Part shown: one piece after another, positions 7,861-15,899 of the stretch
Layout: the number at the start of each line of letters is the position of its first letter
Numbering within the stretch: position 1 is the stretch's first letter
From: CBDCFV01 sp965261795
GTDB lineage: Bacteria; Chloroflexota; Dehalococcoidia; Lucifugimonadales; UBA3495
Assembly: GCA_965261795.1 (NCBI GenBank)
Contig: OZ253476.1
Span: 1,612,001-1,676,000 of the forward strand
Length of the DNA: 64,000 nt
Reading direction: 5' to 3'
Notes under the pieces: generated by a model
The model's input: the letters and a program-made list of their open reading frames with translations, nothing else
The model's database searches: none
What the model was told of the DNA's origin: nothing
Program-made: the position numbers and the translations under genes

Positions 7861-10109
7861 GAGCACGTTTGAGTAGTTTGTTGGAAAGACGCTACCGGAT
7901 TTCGACCCAACTCTACTTGGCGATCGGTGGGGCGGTGGTTCTTACCGTGGCGGCCAGTTTGGTGGGATGGTTTTCCTTCAGCAGGGTGGATGAGGCGCAG
8001 TCGAGGGTGAATGAAAGCAGCGTGCCCGAACTGGTGGCTGCGTTCGGCGTGGCGCAGCATAGTGGTACCCTGGTAGTGGCGGCGCCCCGGTTGACTACGG
8101 CGGCCACACCCAAGGAATTGGCGGCCGTTTCACAGGACATTACCAAAGCGCACGAGGCGCTGCAAGCAGCGATGAAGGTGCTGGGGCAACAAGGCGGCGA
8201 GGGCGAAGTTTTTAACCGGATTCAGGCTGACGCCGATACGTTGATCCTCAACATCAGGGCGATAGAGGCGGAAAAGTCGCAGATCTTTGACCTGAGTTCG
8301 CAGTCCGGCGCACTCAGGGCGGAACTCGGGGAGTTGCGCACCCGCTTGGACGGTATACTGGTGCCGGCGGTCGACGACCAACTGTTTTACACCATGACCG
8401 GCTATCGTTACCCTGGGCAGGAGCAGACGGGCCGGGAAGAGTATTTCTCGGAAGAGGAACTGTGGCGATACCGCCGTCTGGCGGACTTGCAGGCAGACGC
8501 CAGCAACGCTGTCCACCTGCTCGAAAGCGCGTTCAGCGTCTCTGAAACCCCTCATCTCGAGCCCCTGAAGGAGCGATTCGAGTCTTCAGCAGGCCATATA
8601 GAGCAGAGCTTGGCGTCGCTTGAAAATTCTCCGCTGCGCAGCGCGGTCGCCCCGGCTTTGGACAGACTGATCGAAGTGGGGATTGGAAACCAAGGCGGAT
8701 TTGACCTTCTTGATCAAGAGTTGAGGTTGGTCGAAAACCAAAGTGACCTGTTGGCGCAGAATAGCGGCATATCTGTCAACCTTATAGCCGTGGTCGATGG
8801 CTTGGTGAGCCAAGCCCACGCCAATGCCCAGGAAGCGACCCGCGCCTCAACGGAAGCCGTATGGATAGGGCGCGTACTGCTGTTGGCCATCACTGCCGTG
8901 AGCATCGGCGGCGCTTTGCTGATTGCGTGGCTGTTCGTGGGGCGAGTGCTGTTGCGCCGGTTGGAGATGCTGGCGGACTGGATGCGCCGGATGGCTGGGG
9001 GCGACCTGGAGGTGCAGGTGGAGATTGGCGGGCGCGATGAGGTCGCGGATATGGCGGCAGCGCTGGAGGTGTTCCGCCAACATGCCTTGGAGGTACAGCG
9101 GCTGAATTTGGTGGAAGAGCTGGCCCAGGAGTTGGAAGGGAAGAACGTTGAATTGGAGAGCCTGGCCGGTGAGTTGCAGGGTAAGAACGTTGAGCTGGAG
9201 AGCCTGACGGACGAGATGTCAGGGAAGAACGAGGAACTGGAGCAGACCCTGGCTGACTTGAACCGGGCGCAGGACCAGATTGTCATGCGGGAAAAGCTGG
9301 CGGCACTGGGCGAACTCACCGCCGGCGTTGCCCATGAAATCCGGAACCCGTTGAACTTCGTGAAGAACTTCTCCGAGGTTTCAAGTGAACTCCTGACGGA
9401 ATTGCGGGAGGTCCTTGACGAGGACGGAAACAACATGAGCGAGGACCAGCGAGGGCTGGTCCAGGATATCTCTAACGACATCTCCAGTAACCTTGAGCGA
9501 ATCGGATCGCACACCGCACGCGCCAACCGGATAGTCCACGACATGCTTATGATGGGCCGCGGGTCAGCGGAACGGGCGTCTACCAACATAAATTCCTTGG
9601 TCGACGAATACTCCAGGCTGGCTTTCCACAGTGCCCGGGCAGTGGACCCGAATTTCCAATTGGACATACAACAGGACTTGGACCCGGATACGGGCGAACT
9701 GGAAGCCATCCCGCAGGACTTGGGCCGTGTGTTCCTGAACATGGTGGGGAACGCCTGCTACGCAACAGACGAAAAGCGGCGTGGCCTTGGGGGAGCGGGT
9801 GCAAGTGGAGATCCCTACTGGCCGACTGTGTGGGTCTCCACCAAGCGGGAGGAGGACCAAATAGTAGTGCGGATCAAGGATAACGGCAACGGTATGCCCC
9901 CGGAAGTGGTGGAGAAGATATTCAACCCATTCTTCACCACCAAGCCCACCGGCGAAGGCACCGGGCTGGGTCTCGCTATCTCCAGCGACATAGTGCGTGA
10001 ACATGGCGGCACTATCAGCGTGGATACCCAGCCAGGCGAGTTTACTGAAATGATAGTGGAACTGCCGTTGGAGCCGCCCGTGCAGGTCGTGGCTCCTGTA
10101 AATGACTAA
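7857..10109 (+). CDS. TorS-like membrane sensor histidine kinase
   Basis: This 750-residue kinase has one membrane segment near residues 18-40, a long helical outer domain (about 40-335), a second segment near 336-362 and a HAMP domain. Next comes a coiled coil (about 425-475) built from GKNVELESL-type repeats. The HisKA domain holds GVAHEIRNPLNF (His near 493), and the HATPase domain holds NMVGNACYATDE, DNGNGMPPEV and FFTTKPTGEGTGLGL. The N-terminal text (RISTQLYLAIGGAVVLTVAA, then SLVGWFSF) and the all-helical sensor resemble TorS. Unlike TorS it has no receiver or HPt at the C-terminus; the likely receiver is the one on the phosphatase encoded upstream in the same operon. It overlaps the binding-protein gene by four bases. 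Confidence 0.9.
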   Translation: MRARLSSLLERRYRISTQLYLAIGGAVVLTVAASLVGWFSFSRVDEAQSRVNESSVPELVAAFGVAQHSGTLVVAAPRLTTAATPKELAAVSQDITKAHEALQAAMKVLGQQGGEGEVFNRIQADADTLILNIRAIEAEKSQIFDLSSQSGALRAELGELRTRLDGILVPAVDDQLFYTMTGYRYPGQEQTGREEYFSEEELWRYRRLADLQADASNAVHLLESAFSVSETPHLEPLKERFESSAGHIEQSLASLENSPLRSAVAPALDRLIEVGIGNQGGFDLLDQELRLVENQSDLLAQNSGISVNLIAVVDGLVSQAHANAQEATRASTEAVWIGRVLLLAITAVSIGGALLIAWLFVGRVLLRRLEMLADWMRRMAGGDLEVQVEIGGRDEVADMAAALEVFRQHALEVQRLNLVEELAQELEGKNVELESLAGELQGKNVELESLTDEMSGKNEELEQTLADLNRAQDQIVMREKLAALGELTAGVAHEIRNPLNFVKNFSEVSSELLTELREVLDEDGNNMSEDQRGLVQDISNDISSNLERIGSHTARANRIVHDMLMMGRGSAERASTNINSLVDEYSRLAFHSARAVDPNFQLDIQQDLDPDTGELEAIPQDLGRVFLNMVGNACYATDEKRRGLGGAGASGDPYWPTVWVSTKREEDQIVVRIKDNGNGMPPEVVEKIFNPFFTTKPTGEGTGLGLAISSDIVREHGGTISVDTQPGEFTEMIVELPLEPPVQVVAPVND

Positions 10110-10232
10110 CCCTTATCGAGAACTGGACTTACTGTGTTGTCCATTTCATTGAACTAGGCGTTTCTCCCGGCCTATACTTTCCTCCTGTGGTCCGGCGAAA
10201 GGACCGGAGGGCATTAGCCGGGAGGGCATTAG

Positions 10233-10634
10233 ATGGTATTGTGGCGAAGAGGGTTAGCCATTCTATGTGCGATGGTCGCACTGGTAGTCATTGGCAACTC
10301 GTTCATCTTCGCCTTCGAAGAAGAAGCGGGGCGATTCATCTGGGACTATATAGCCGACCCGTTGGTGATTGTAGTCCTTTTCGTCGTTACGGTAGTCAAC
10401 GTGATGGATTCGCTCCTGATTCGTATGTCCGACGATTCTCACTTGACCCAACTTCCCCGCGACTTAATCACGGCATTGGTGGCCATCGTGGGCTTCCGGT
10501 ACCTTCTGCAATACCTTGCCAAGATAGGCCCCACCAGCGACCCCGTCGCCGATTTGTGGGGCTACCTTGTCTCTATTGTCATAGTGGTCCTGTTCTTTGA
10601 AGCCATTTCCCTGTGGCGGTCTGACACCCGGTAA
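10233..10634 (+). CDS. small four-helix membrane protein, function unknown
   Basis: ATG 10233 follows GGGAGGG at a good distance. The 133-residue product has about four hydrophobic stretches: GLAILCAMVALVVIGNSFIF, PLVIVVLFVVTVVNVMDSLL, ITALVAIVGFRYLLQYL and YLVSIVIVVLFFEAISLW. It resembles small phosphate-starvation-inducible (PsiE-like) membrane proteins in size and pattern, but I do not recognise it with certainty. It stands 124 bases after the kinase gene, so it may have its own promoter. A near-repeat, GAGGGCATTAG, occurs twice in its leader (10207-10232). Confidence 0.7.
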   Translation: MVLWRRGLAILCAMVALVVIGNSFIFAFEEEAGRFIWDYIADPLVIVVLFVVTVVNVMDSLLIRMSDDSHLTQLPRDLITALVAIVGFRYLLQYLAKIGPTSDPVADLWGYLVSIVIVVLFFEAISLWRSDTR

Positions 10635-10700
10635 AGTCTCAGTTGGGCCGCCGCGGCTTTCTTATACGTGAGGAACTATCCCCCGAAGCCCGATCATAAA

Positions 10701-10735
10701 TCGCCCCTGTCCTCTCTCGGAGAGAACAGGGGCGA
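10701..10735. terminator. bidirectional hairpin terminator between convergent genes
   Basis: TCGCCCCTGT and ACAGGGGCGA pair over 10 bp, then after one mismatch CTCTC pairs with GAGAG around a TCG loop. It lies between a plus-strand gene ending at 10634 and a minus-strand gene ending at 10783. No clear T-tract follows on either strand, so strength is uncertain. Confidence 0.6.
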
Positions 10736-10782
10736 TGTTCATTGCCCATTGACGGACGTTAAGCCGGGGGTTGAGGCAATTC

Positions 10783-11247
10783 CTAAGCTCTCGATGGCTG
10801 GTTTCCCATGCCTCCTCTCTGGAACTTGGCAAGAATTCCCAGCAGTATCCAAGCAGGAAGGGCGGCGATAAGCGTGTATACAACGACGCCGACCGGCCCG
10901 AAAAGCCCGCCCACGATGACTGCCAAAACCGATCCTGCTCCCAATATCAAGGCGCAAACGTAAGCCAGGACCTGCGAGCGTCGATGCAGAAGTCTAACCG
11001 CCAAGGTCAGTGGAATCGCGGCGGGCCAAGCCAAAGCAAACAGCGTAACGAAGCTCATTAAGAACATAATGGTCCCCATAAAGCCGGGCCCTTCAAGCGA
11101 AGACAAACTGGACCAACCACCCGAACCGAGCATAATGGTCCCCATAAAGCCGGGCCCTTCAAGAGGTGTGTTAAAGCCAAATCTGAAAGCGGAGACAACG
11201 ACAACCAGGACCGGGAGCCAGAGCGAATAAAGAATAGTGCGGACCAT
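10783..11247 (-). CDS. small membrane protein with an internal in-frame duplication
   Basis: ATG 11247 lies eight bases after AAGGAGG; the GTG six bases upstream is too close to that site. The product (about 154 residues) has hydrophobic segments at TILYSLWLPVLVVVVSAF, FLMSFVTLFALAWPAAIPL, VCALILGAGSVLAVIVGGLF and VVVYTLIAALPAWILLGIL. Between the first two, LEGPGFMGTIM occurs twice, encoded by a 66-bp tandem duplication (see 11065-11163). A single-copy version would be about 132 residues. I do not recognise the family. Confidence 0.7.
   Translation of the reverse strand: MVRTILYSLWLPVLVVVVSAFRFGFNTPLEGPGFMGTIMLGSGGWSSLSSLEGPGFMGTIMFLMSFVTLFALAWPAAIPLTLAVRLLHRRSQVLAYVCALILGAGSVLAVIVGGLFGPVGVVVYTLIAALPAWILLGILAKFQRGGMGNQPSRA
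11065..11163 (-). repeat. 33-bp direct repeat with 66-bp period inside a gene
   Basis: The same 33 bases stand at 11065-11097 and 11131-11163. The period of 66 bp equals 22 codons, so the duplication keeps the reading frame of the membrane protein at 10783-11247 and doubles LEGPGFMGTIM. The copies are identical, suggesting a recent event or conversion. Confidence 0.85.
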
Positions 11248-11367
11248 GTTCACGACCTCCTTATTATAAGAATGGGGCTGCGCCGAAATTCTTGGAAACC
11301 AAGGGTACTATGCTGTGGATATTCTACGTTCGAATACTGTTTACTGGTTTCGTGCGTTTTGGGCGCT

Positions 11368-11400
11368 AAAAAATCCCCTCTCCTGCCGGAAGAGGGGATT
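11368..11400 (-). terminator. Rho-independent terminator of the peptide-transporter operon
   Basis: On the minus strand AATCCCCTCT pairs with AGAGGGGATT over 10 bp around a 9-base loop. The stem runs into six T residues (11373-11368). It lies 29 bases after the end of the DppC-like gene (11429). Confidence 0.85.
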
Positions 11401-11428
11401 CTTGATGCCTTACCGGGAAATCGGGGCG

Positions 11429-12340
11429 TTAGGTGCCGGCCCCAGTCCCTCGGAGTCTGGGGTCCAGGACGTCCCGCAAGGCGTCTCCCAGCAGGTTGAT
11501 GCCAAATACCGTCAAGCTTAACGCCAGCCCCGGGAAGATAGCCATGTGGGGAGAGCTGACGAAGAAACGCAACGCTTTCCCTGTTAACATGCCGCCCAAG
11601 GACGGGATGTTGGGCGGCACGCCCACGCCCAGGAAGCTGAGGCTCGCCTCGACCACAATCGCCCATCCAAGGGTGACTGAAGCCAGCACGATGATGGGAG
11701 CTATACAGTTGGGCAGGATGTGCACGAAAACGATGCGCTGGCCGCTGGAACCGATGGCTCGGGCTGCCAGCGTGTAGTCGTTCTCCTTGATCGCGAGGGC
11801 AGTGGCGCGCACGGTCCTGGCTGTGAGGGGGATATTGACTATCGCCAACGCCAGGATTACTGCCATGGGGCCGCGGCTCATGATTGATACCAGCACCATG
11901 GCCAGAATCAGGTGTGGGAAGGCCGAAATCGAGTCTATGAACCGCTGGACCAGCAAGTCGAAGACGCCGCCGGCATAAGCGCTGAGGGTACCGATGATGG
12001 TGCCCGCCACCGTTCCCAGTATGACGGTGGACAGCCCCACGATGAGGGAAAGGCGGGCGCCGAAGATTATGCGGCTGAGGATGTCACGTCCCAGCCAGTC
12101 CGTCCCCAGCCAGAAGGGGTGCTGGAAGGGACCCACCTGACCTTGCCCGGAGAAGGTGCTGGACGGGTCGAAGGGCGCCAGAACGGGAGCGAAGAGGGCG
12201 GCCAGAGAGATGAGGACCAAGAGGGCCAGCCCCAAGCCCCCCAAGGGCTTGGCTCGCACGAAACGGACGAGCGCTTTCCACCGGCGCGCGGTACCGGAAA
12301 GCGGCGCTTGAAATATGTCGGTACGTTCTTGGGAAAGCAT
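11429..12340 (-). CDS. ABC transporter permease, DppC/OppC family
   Basis: This 303-residue inner-membrane permease has a cytoplasmic N-terminus, a first helix LGGLGLALLVLISLAALFAP, the OppC-type HPFWLGTDWLGRDILSR signature, and the EAA loop region AARAIGSSGQRIVFVHILPN that docks to the ATPase. It ends with DVLDPRLRGTG, typical of DppC/OppC. It starts 12 bases after the DppB-like gene. With its partner permease and the binding protein upstream it would import peptides or similar solutes. The ATPase genes (DppD/DppF type) are not in this cluster, so they must be elsewhere or shared. Confidence 0.92.
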   Translation of the reverse strand: MLSQERTDIFQAPLSGTARRWKALVRFVRAKPLGGLGLALLVLISLAALFAPVLAPFDPSSTFSGQGQVGPFQHPFWLGTDWLGRDILSRIIFGARLSLIVGLSTVILGTVAGTIIGTLSAYAGGVFDLLVQRFIDSISAFPHLILAMVLVSIMSRGPMAVILALAIVNIPLTARTVRATALAIKENDYTLAARAIGSSGQRIVFVHILPNCIAPIIVLASVTLGWAIVVEASLSFLGVGVPPNIPSLGGMLTGKALRFFVSSPHMAIFPGLALSLTVFGINLLGDALRDVLDPRLRGTGAGT

Positions 12341-12352
12341 AATGCGCCTCTA

Positions 12353-13300
12353 TTATTGGTAGCGAATCCGAGGATCCAGCCACCCGTACAGCAAGTCTAC
12401 CATGAGGTTGAGAACCAGGAAGATGCCAGCGAACAGCAGGGTTATGGTCTGGAGGACGGGGTAGTCCCGCTCGAAAACGGAGGACACGAACAACCGGCCA
12501 AGGCCGGGCAGGCCGAAAATGGTTTCTGTGATTACCGTGCCGCCCAAGAGGGCGCCGAACTGCAATCCGGCGACCGTGGTAACAGGGAGAAGGGCATTCC
12601 GAAGGGCGTGGCGCGTGATGACCAGCCGCTCGTGCAATCCCTTCGCCCGGGCGGTGCGGATGTAGTCAAAGCGCATTATCTCCAGCATCTGGGCCCTGGT
12701 CATACGTGCGGTGACCGCGTTGGCGAAAAAGCCGAGAACCACCGCAGGAAACACCAACTGGGTGAAATTGATCCTGAGGTCTTCCCAGAAATTTCTATAG
12801 ATAAGCGCGGGTATCCAGTCGAAAAATATGGACAGGACAATGACCAGCATGGTGCCCACCCAGAAGGTGGGCATGGTGAGCCCTAGTATGGAAAAGCACC
12901 GTATACCATAGTCCAGCCAGGTATCCTGCTTCAGCGCCGAAATCACCCCGATTGGGATGGCCAACATCAAGGAGAAGATCATGGTCAGAAAGGCCAATTG
13001 GATGGTGAGAGGCATACGTCGAGCGATTTCAGGGCCGATGGGGGTATTATCCTGGAAACTAAGGCCCAGATCCCCTGTCAGGATGCCATGGATCCAATCG
13101 TAGTACTGGATGTGCAGCGGTCTGTCCAACCCCAGGTAGGAACGGGCGCGTTCAAGGTCGTCATCGGTGAAGTCGCCCTCGCCGAGCATGGCCAAGGCGG
13201 CGTCCCCGGGTACTACCCGGATCAGCAGGAAAATAAGGATGGACACTAATAGAAGGGTGGGCACGAAGAGGAACAGTCTTCTAATGACATATTGACGCAT
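12353..13300 (-). CDS. ABC transporter permease, DppB/OppB family
   Basis: This 315-residue protein begins MRQYVIRRLFLFVPTLLLVS, the standard DppB/OppB start, and has about six membrane segments. The cytoplasmic EAA-like loop reads YIRTARAKGLHERLVITRHA, and the C-terminus is LLYGWLDPRIRYQ. It is the first permease of the minus-strand cluster SBP-DppB-DppC. A 97-base gap with a hairpin separates it from the binding-protein gene, allowing more binding protein than permease to be made, a common arrangement. Confidence 0.92.
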   Translation of the reverse strand: MRQYVIRRLFLFVPTLLLVSILIFLLIRVVPGDAALAMLGEGDFTDDDLERARSYLGLDRPLHIQYYDWIHGILTGDLGLSFQDNTPIGPEIARRMPLTIQLAFLTMIFSLMLAIPIGVISALKQDTWLDYGIRCFSILGLTMPTFWVGTMLVIVLSIFFDWIPALIYRNFWEDLRINFTQLVFPAVVLGFFANAVTARMTRAQMLEIMRFDYIRTARAKGLHERLVITRHALRNALLPVTTVAGLQFGALLGGTVITETIFGLPGLGRLFVSSVFERDYPVLQTITLLFAGIFLVLNLMVDLLYGWLDPRIRYQ

Positions 13301-13345
13301 CTAGCGACTCGCTATTCGGAAAGCATTGAGGGGTGAAGAATTGTT

Positions 13346-13376
13346 AGACGGGCGAGACATTCCATCCCGCCCGTCT
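13346..13376 (-). terminator. intercistronic hairpin between binding protein and permeases
   Basis: AGACGGGCG and CGCCCGTCT form a 9-bp stem with a 13-base loop. No T-tract follows on the minus strand, so this is more likely an attenuator or message-stabilising stem-loop than a full terminator. Confidence 0.55.
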
Positions 13377-13397
13377 CAAACCTGAGAGTATACCGGT

Positions 13398-15215
13398 CTA
13401 CTTGACGAACCAGACGTCCGACATGGGGCTGTAGGAGTTGGCCGTTTGGAATATCTGCCAGCCCTTGAAGTCGGATCGCCAAACGATGAACTGGGCTGGC
13501 TCGATGAGAGGTACGTCGGGGAGTTCCGTGCGGAGGATCTCCACCATCTGGCGGAGAATCTTGCCGCGTTCGATTGGGTCACTAATCTGCTTTTCTTGGT
13601 TCCACAAGGCGACAAACTCTTCGTTCTCCCAACCGACGCCATTGTTTCCGGCGCCGGGTAGGTAGAACGCGGCGTTATAAGCCTCGGGGTCATCATAGGC
13701 CATGGCGGTGCGCTGCCCGCCAATCATCTCAAAGTCGCCGCGGCGCCATTTCTGGATACCGGCGTTGGGTTCGAACGACTCCAAGGTCACGTCTATACCG
13801 ACATTCTTAAGGTCCTCAACGATGATCTCGGCTTCGTCGCAATACACGTCGATGGTGCGGCACATCAGGTTGGCCTTAAGCCTTTTACCGCCGGTGTAAT
13901 CGGAAACGATTCGGGCTGCCTCAGCGATGTCCTGTTCCTTGGTATCAGGATTGAACCCTTCCCAAGTCTTGATTTCTTCCAAGGGCACGATCCATTCCCA
14001 AGCCCAGTGGTACCAAGGGCTTATCTCGCCTGCGCCCTGGACTACCAGGTCGATCATCTTCTGGCGGTCGATGGCCAAGTGCACCGCACGACGCATGTTG
14101 ACGTCGTCCCACGGTGCCTTGTTAATGTTGAACTGGAGGAAGTAGAAAATCGCCGGGGTGGAAGACTGGACGACCACATCATCGCCCAACTGGGCCTTGA
14201 TCTCGTCGGACTCAGTCTTGGTCCAACCGGGGAAGAAGGAGCTCATGGTGATGCGGTTGGTCCGTATCGCCGCTTGCTGGGTACTGACCGAGTCCATACG
14301 GAAGACGCGGACGCCATCCAGGAAGGGACGGTTTTCCACGAAGTAGTCCGGGTTCCTTTCAGTCTCGAAGAACTCGTCCTTGCGGAATTCCTTGGCCATA
14401 AACGGCCCTGCGCCCTTCCAGTCTTCTATAGTAAGGGGCCGCTCTTCATCGTCGGCAGGCTTAAAGATGTGCTTGGGCACTATCCCGGCGAAGGCGTTGC
14501 CAAAGGCCGGTATGAAGCCAACATCGGGGTCCTTGAGAGTAACTTGGAAGGTCGTGGGGTCGACCGCCCGATAGCTGTCCACAGTGAACCGGACCCCGGC
14601 GTTGCGGGTTGCTGTCATCTTGTTGGGGCGCTCCATCCACCGGTACATGCTGTATTCCACGTCCGCGGCGGTCAGAGGGCTTCCGTCGTGGAACTTGACG
14701 TCGTCGCGCAGCTTGAATGTCCAGGTCTTGCCGTCGGGGCTGGCGCTCCAGTTGGTGGCCATCTCGCCCTTGACTTCAAAGGTCTGGGAATCGGTGAACA
14801 TCACTTGGCTGAACACGCCGTTGACCACGGTCACCTGGCAAACGCAGGTATTGTCCGTGGGCTCAAAACCGGAGAGCAACCGGCCCTCGCCTTTAATAAG
14901 GATCCCACCGAACTCGCCGGGGATCTGCGGCTGAGCGGTAGGGGCGGGGGCCGCGGTAGCCACGACCACTACTTCACGGATAACCTCTTTTTCGACCTCT
15001 TTTTCGACAATGATTTCCTTAATGACTTCCTTTTCGACTTCTTTGATCACCTCCCGGTCCACCGGGACTTCCTTGATGACCTCTTTCTCGACTATCACCT
15101 CTTTTTCCACTATTAGAGGTTCTGTAGTGCCTCCGCAGGCAATAACGAACATCAACAGCGACGCTAACGCCAGCGGAACTGCTATCCCAAGAATTTTCCA
15201 GGGTCGTGCAACCAT
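13398..15215 (-). CDS. peptide/solute ABC transporter substrate-binding lipoprotein (SBP_bac_5)
   Basis: ATG 15215 follows GGAGG at nine bases; the frame is open further upstream but has no other ribosome site. The 605-residue protein has a signal peptide ending LLMFVIAC-GG (lipobox). A charged linker of about 50 residues follows, made of EKEV/KEV repeats that probably forms a long helix. Then comes the SBP_bac_5 fold: WTFKLRDDVKFHDGSPLTAADVEYS and RRAVHLAIDRQKMIDLV-like blocks. EKEV-type linkers are common in Chloroflexota binding proteins. It would capture oligopeptides or related solutes outside the membrane for the two downstream permeases. Confidence 0.92.
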   Translation of the reverse strand: MVARPWKILGIAVPLALASLLMFVIACGGTTEPLIVEKEVIVEKEVIKEVPVDREVIKEVEKEVIKEIIVEKEVEKEVIREVVVVATAAPAPTAQPQIPGEFGGILIKGEGRLLSGFEPTDNTCVCQVTVVNGVFSQVMFTDSQTFEVKGEMATNWSASPDGKTWTFKLRDDVKFHDGSPLTAADVEYSMYRWMERPNKMTATRNAGVRFTVDSYRAVDPTTFQVTLKDPDVGFIPAFGNAFAGIVPKHIFKPADDEERPLTIEDWKGAGPFMAKEFRKDEFFETERNPDYFVENRPFLDGVRVFRMDSVSTQQAAIRTNRITMSSFFPGWTKTESDEIKAQLGDDVVVQSSTPAIFYFLQFNINKAPWDDVNMRRAVHLAIDRQKMIDLVVQGAGEISPWYHWAWEWIVPLEEIKTWEGFNPDTKEQDIAEAARIVSDYTGGKRLKANLMCRTIDVYCDEAEIIVEDLKNVGIDVTLESFEPNAGIQKWRRGDFEMIGGQRTAMAYDDPEAYNAAFYLPGAGNNGVGWENEEFVALWNQEKQISDPIERGKILRQMVEILRTELPDVPLIEPAQFIVWRSDFKGWQIFQTANSYSPMSDVWFVK

Positions 15216-15367
15216 TCCTAAGTCCTCCGTAACGATTGGAAGTGGGTATACCTTGCGCCTCAAAAGGCAATCAGACAATGGGGAATTGACGGCCCTTGAC
15301 GGCTGATGCATACCATAAATAAACCGGATGAGTCTAGCGTAACTTTACTACTGGGTCAAGCAATGTC

Positions 15368-15550
15368 GGTAACACTCCCAAGGCAAACGCATTCTAAATT
15401 TGGACGAGTCTGGAAGTCCGAATTCCTTCGACAACCAGTAAAAGCGTTCGTTGGATTACGCCCAAATCGGTCATTTCAACGGTAATTAGCCAAGAGGCTG
15501 ACCATAAATTCCTTGCGTCAAATTTAGAATGCGTTTGCCCTGGGTAACAC
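15368..15550. mobile_element. MITE-like element with long terminal inverted repeats and 8-bp direct repeats
   Basis: A perfect 21-bp inverted repeat stands at 15382-15402 and 15519-15539, extending a few bases further with mismatches. The middle (about 116 bp) has no coding capacity. GGTAACAC lies just outside each end (15368-15375 and 15543-15550), as expected of an 8-bp target duplication, though the left copy is three bases further from its repeat. No second copy was seen in the window. Confidence 0.6.
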
Positions 15551-15899
15551 CCAGTTCCGACACGCAAGAGAATGTTTTCAAAGTTCCTGACGCTTCCCGT
15601 ACCCAACTTGTTTCGTATAGACTGGTGTAACCTGCAAACTGTGATGACAGACTCTTGTCATTGCTTGCATGAAAGGTGATGGTCTTATGCTGATATACGA
15701 TGTTTGCCCAATATAACGGCTATGGTCCAAGTGAACGTGAGCAGACATGATATAAAGTGTTTCATATACGATCGCACTGCAACACCGTCAGAGGAATTCG
15801 ATTGTTGAGCAGCAGCCGGAAAAGGGATAGTCTTATGGGGCTCGTGACGGGGGCAAGGCCCATCGACGGCATGGAACGTTAAGACTGGGGTATGGCGGG
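15551..15899. other. intergenic stretch before the SulP gene
   Basis: No gene is supported. It presumably carries the promoter of the plus-strand SulP gene; I see no clear -35/-10 pair and no strong ribosome-binding site before ATG 15900. Confidence 0.35.

Noticed and set aside
8714..9742. Minus-strand open frame of 342 codons
   Set aside because: It is antisense to the TorS-like kinase; its serine-rich text is the complement of the coiled coil.
14007..15116. Plus-strand open frame of 369 codons
   Set aside because: It is antisense to the substrate-binding protein; its His/Asp-rich repeats are the complement of the EKEV linker, and it has no family resemblance.
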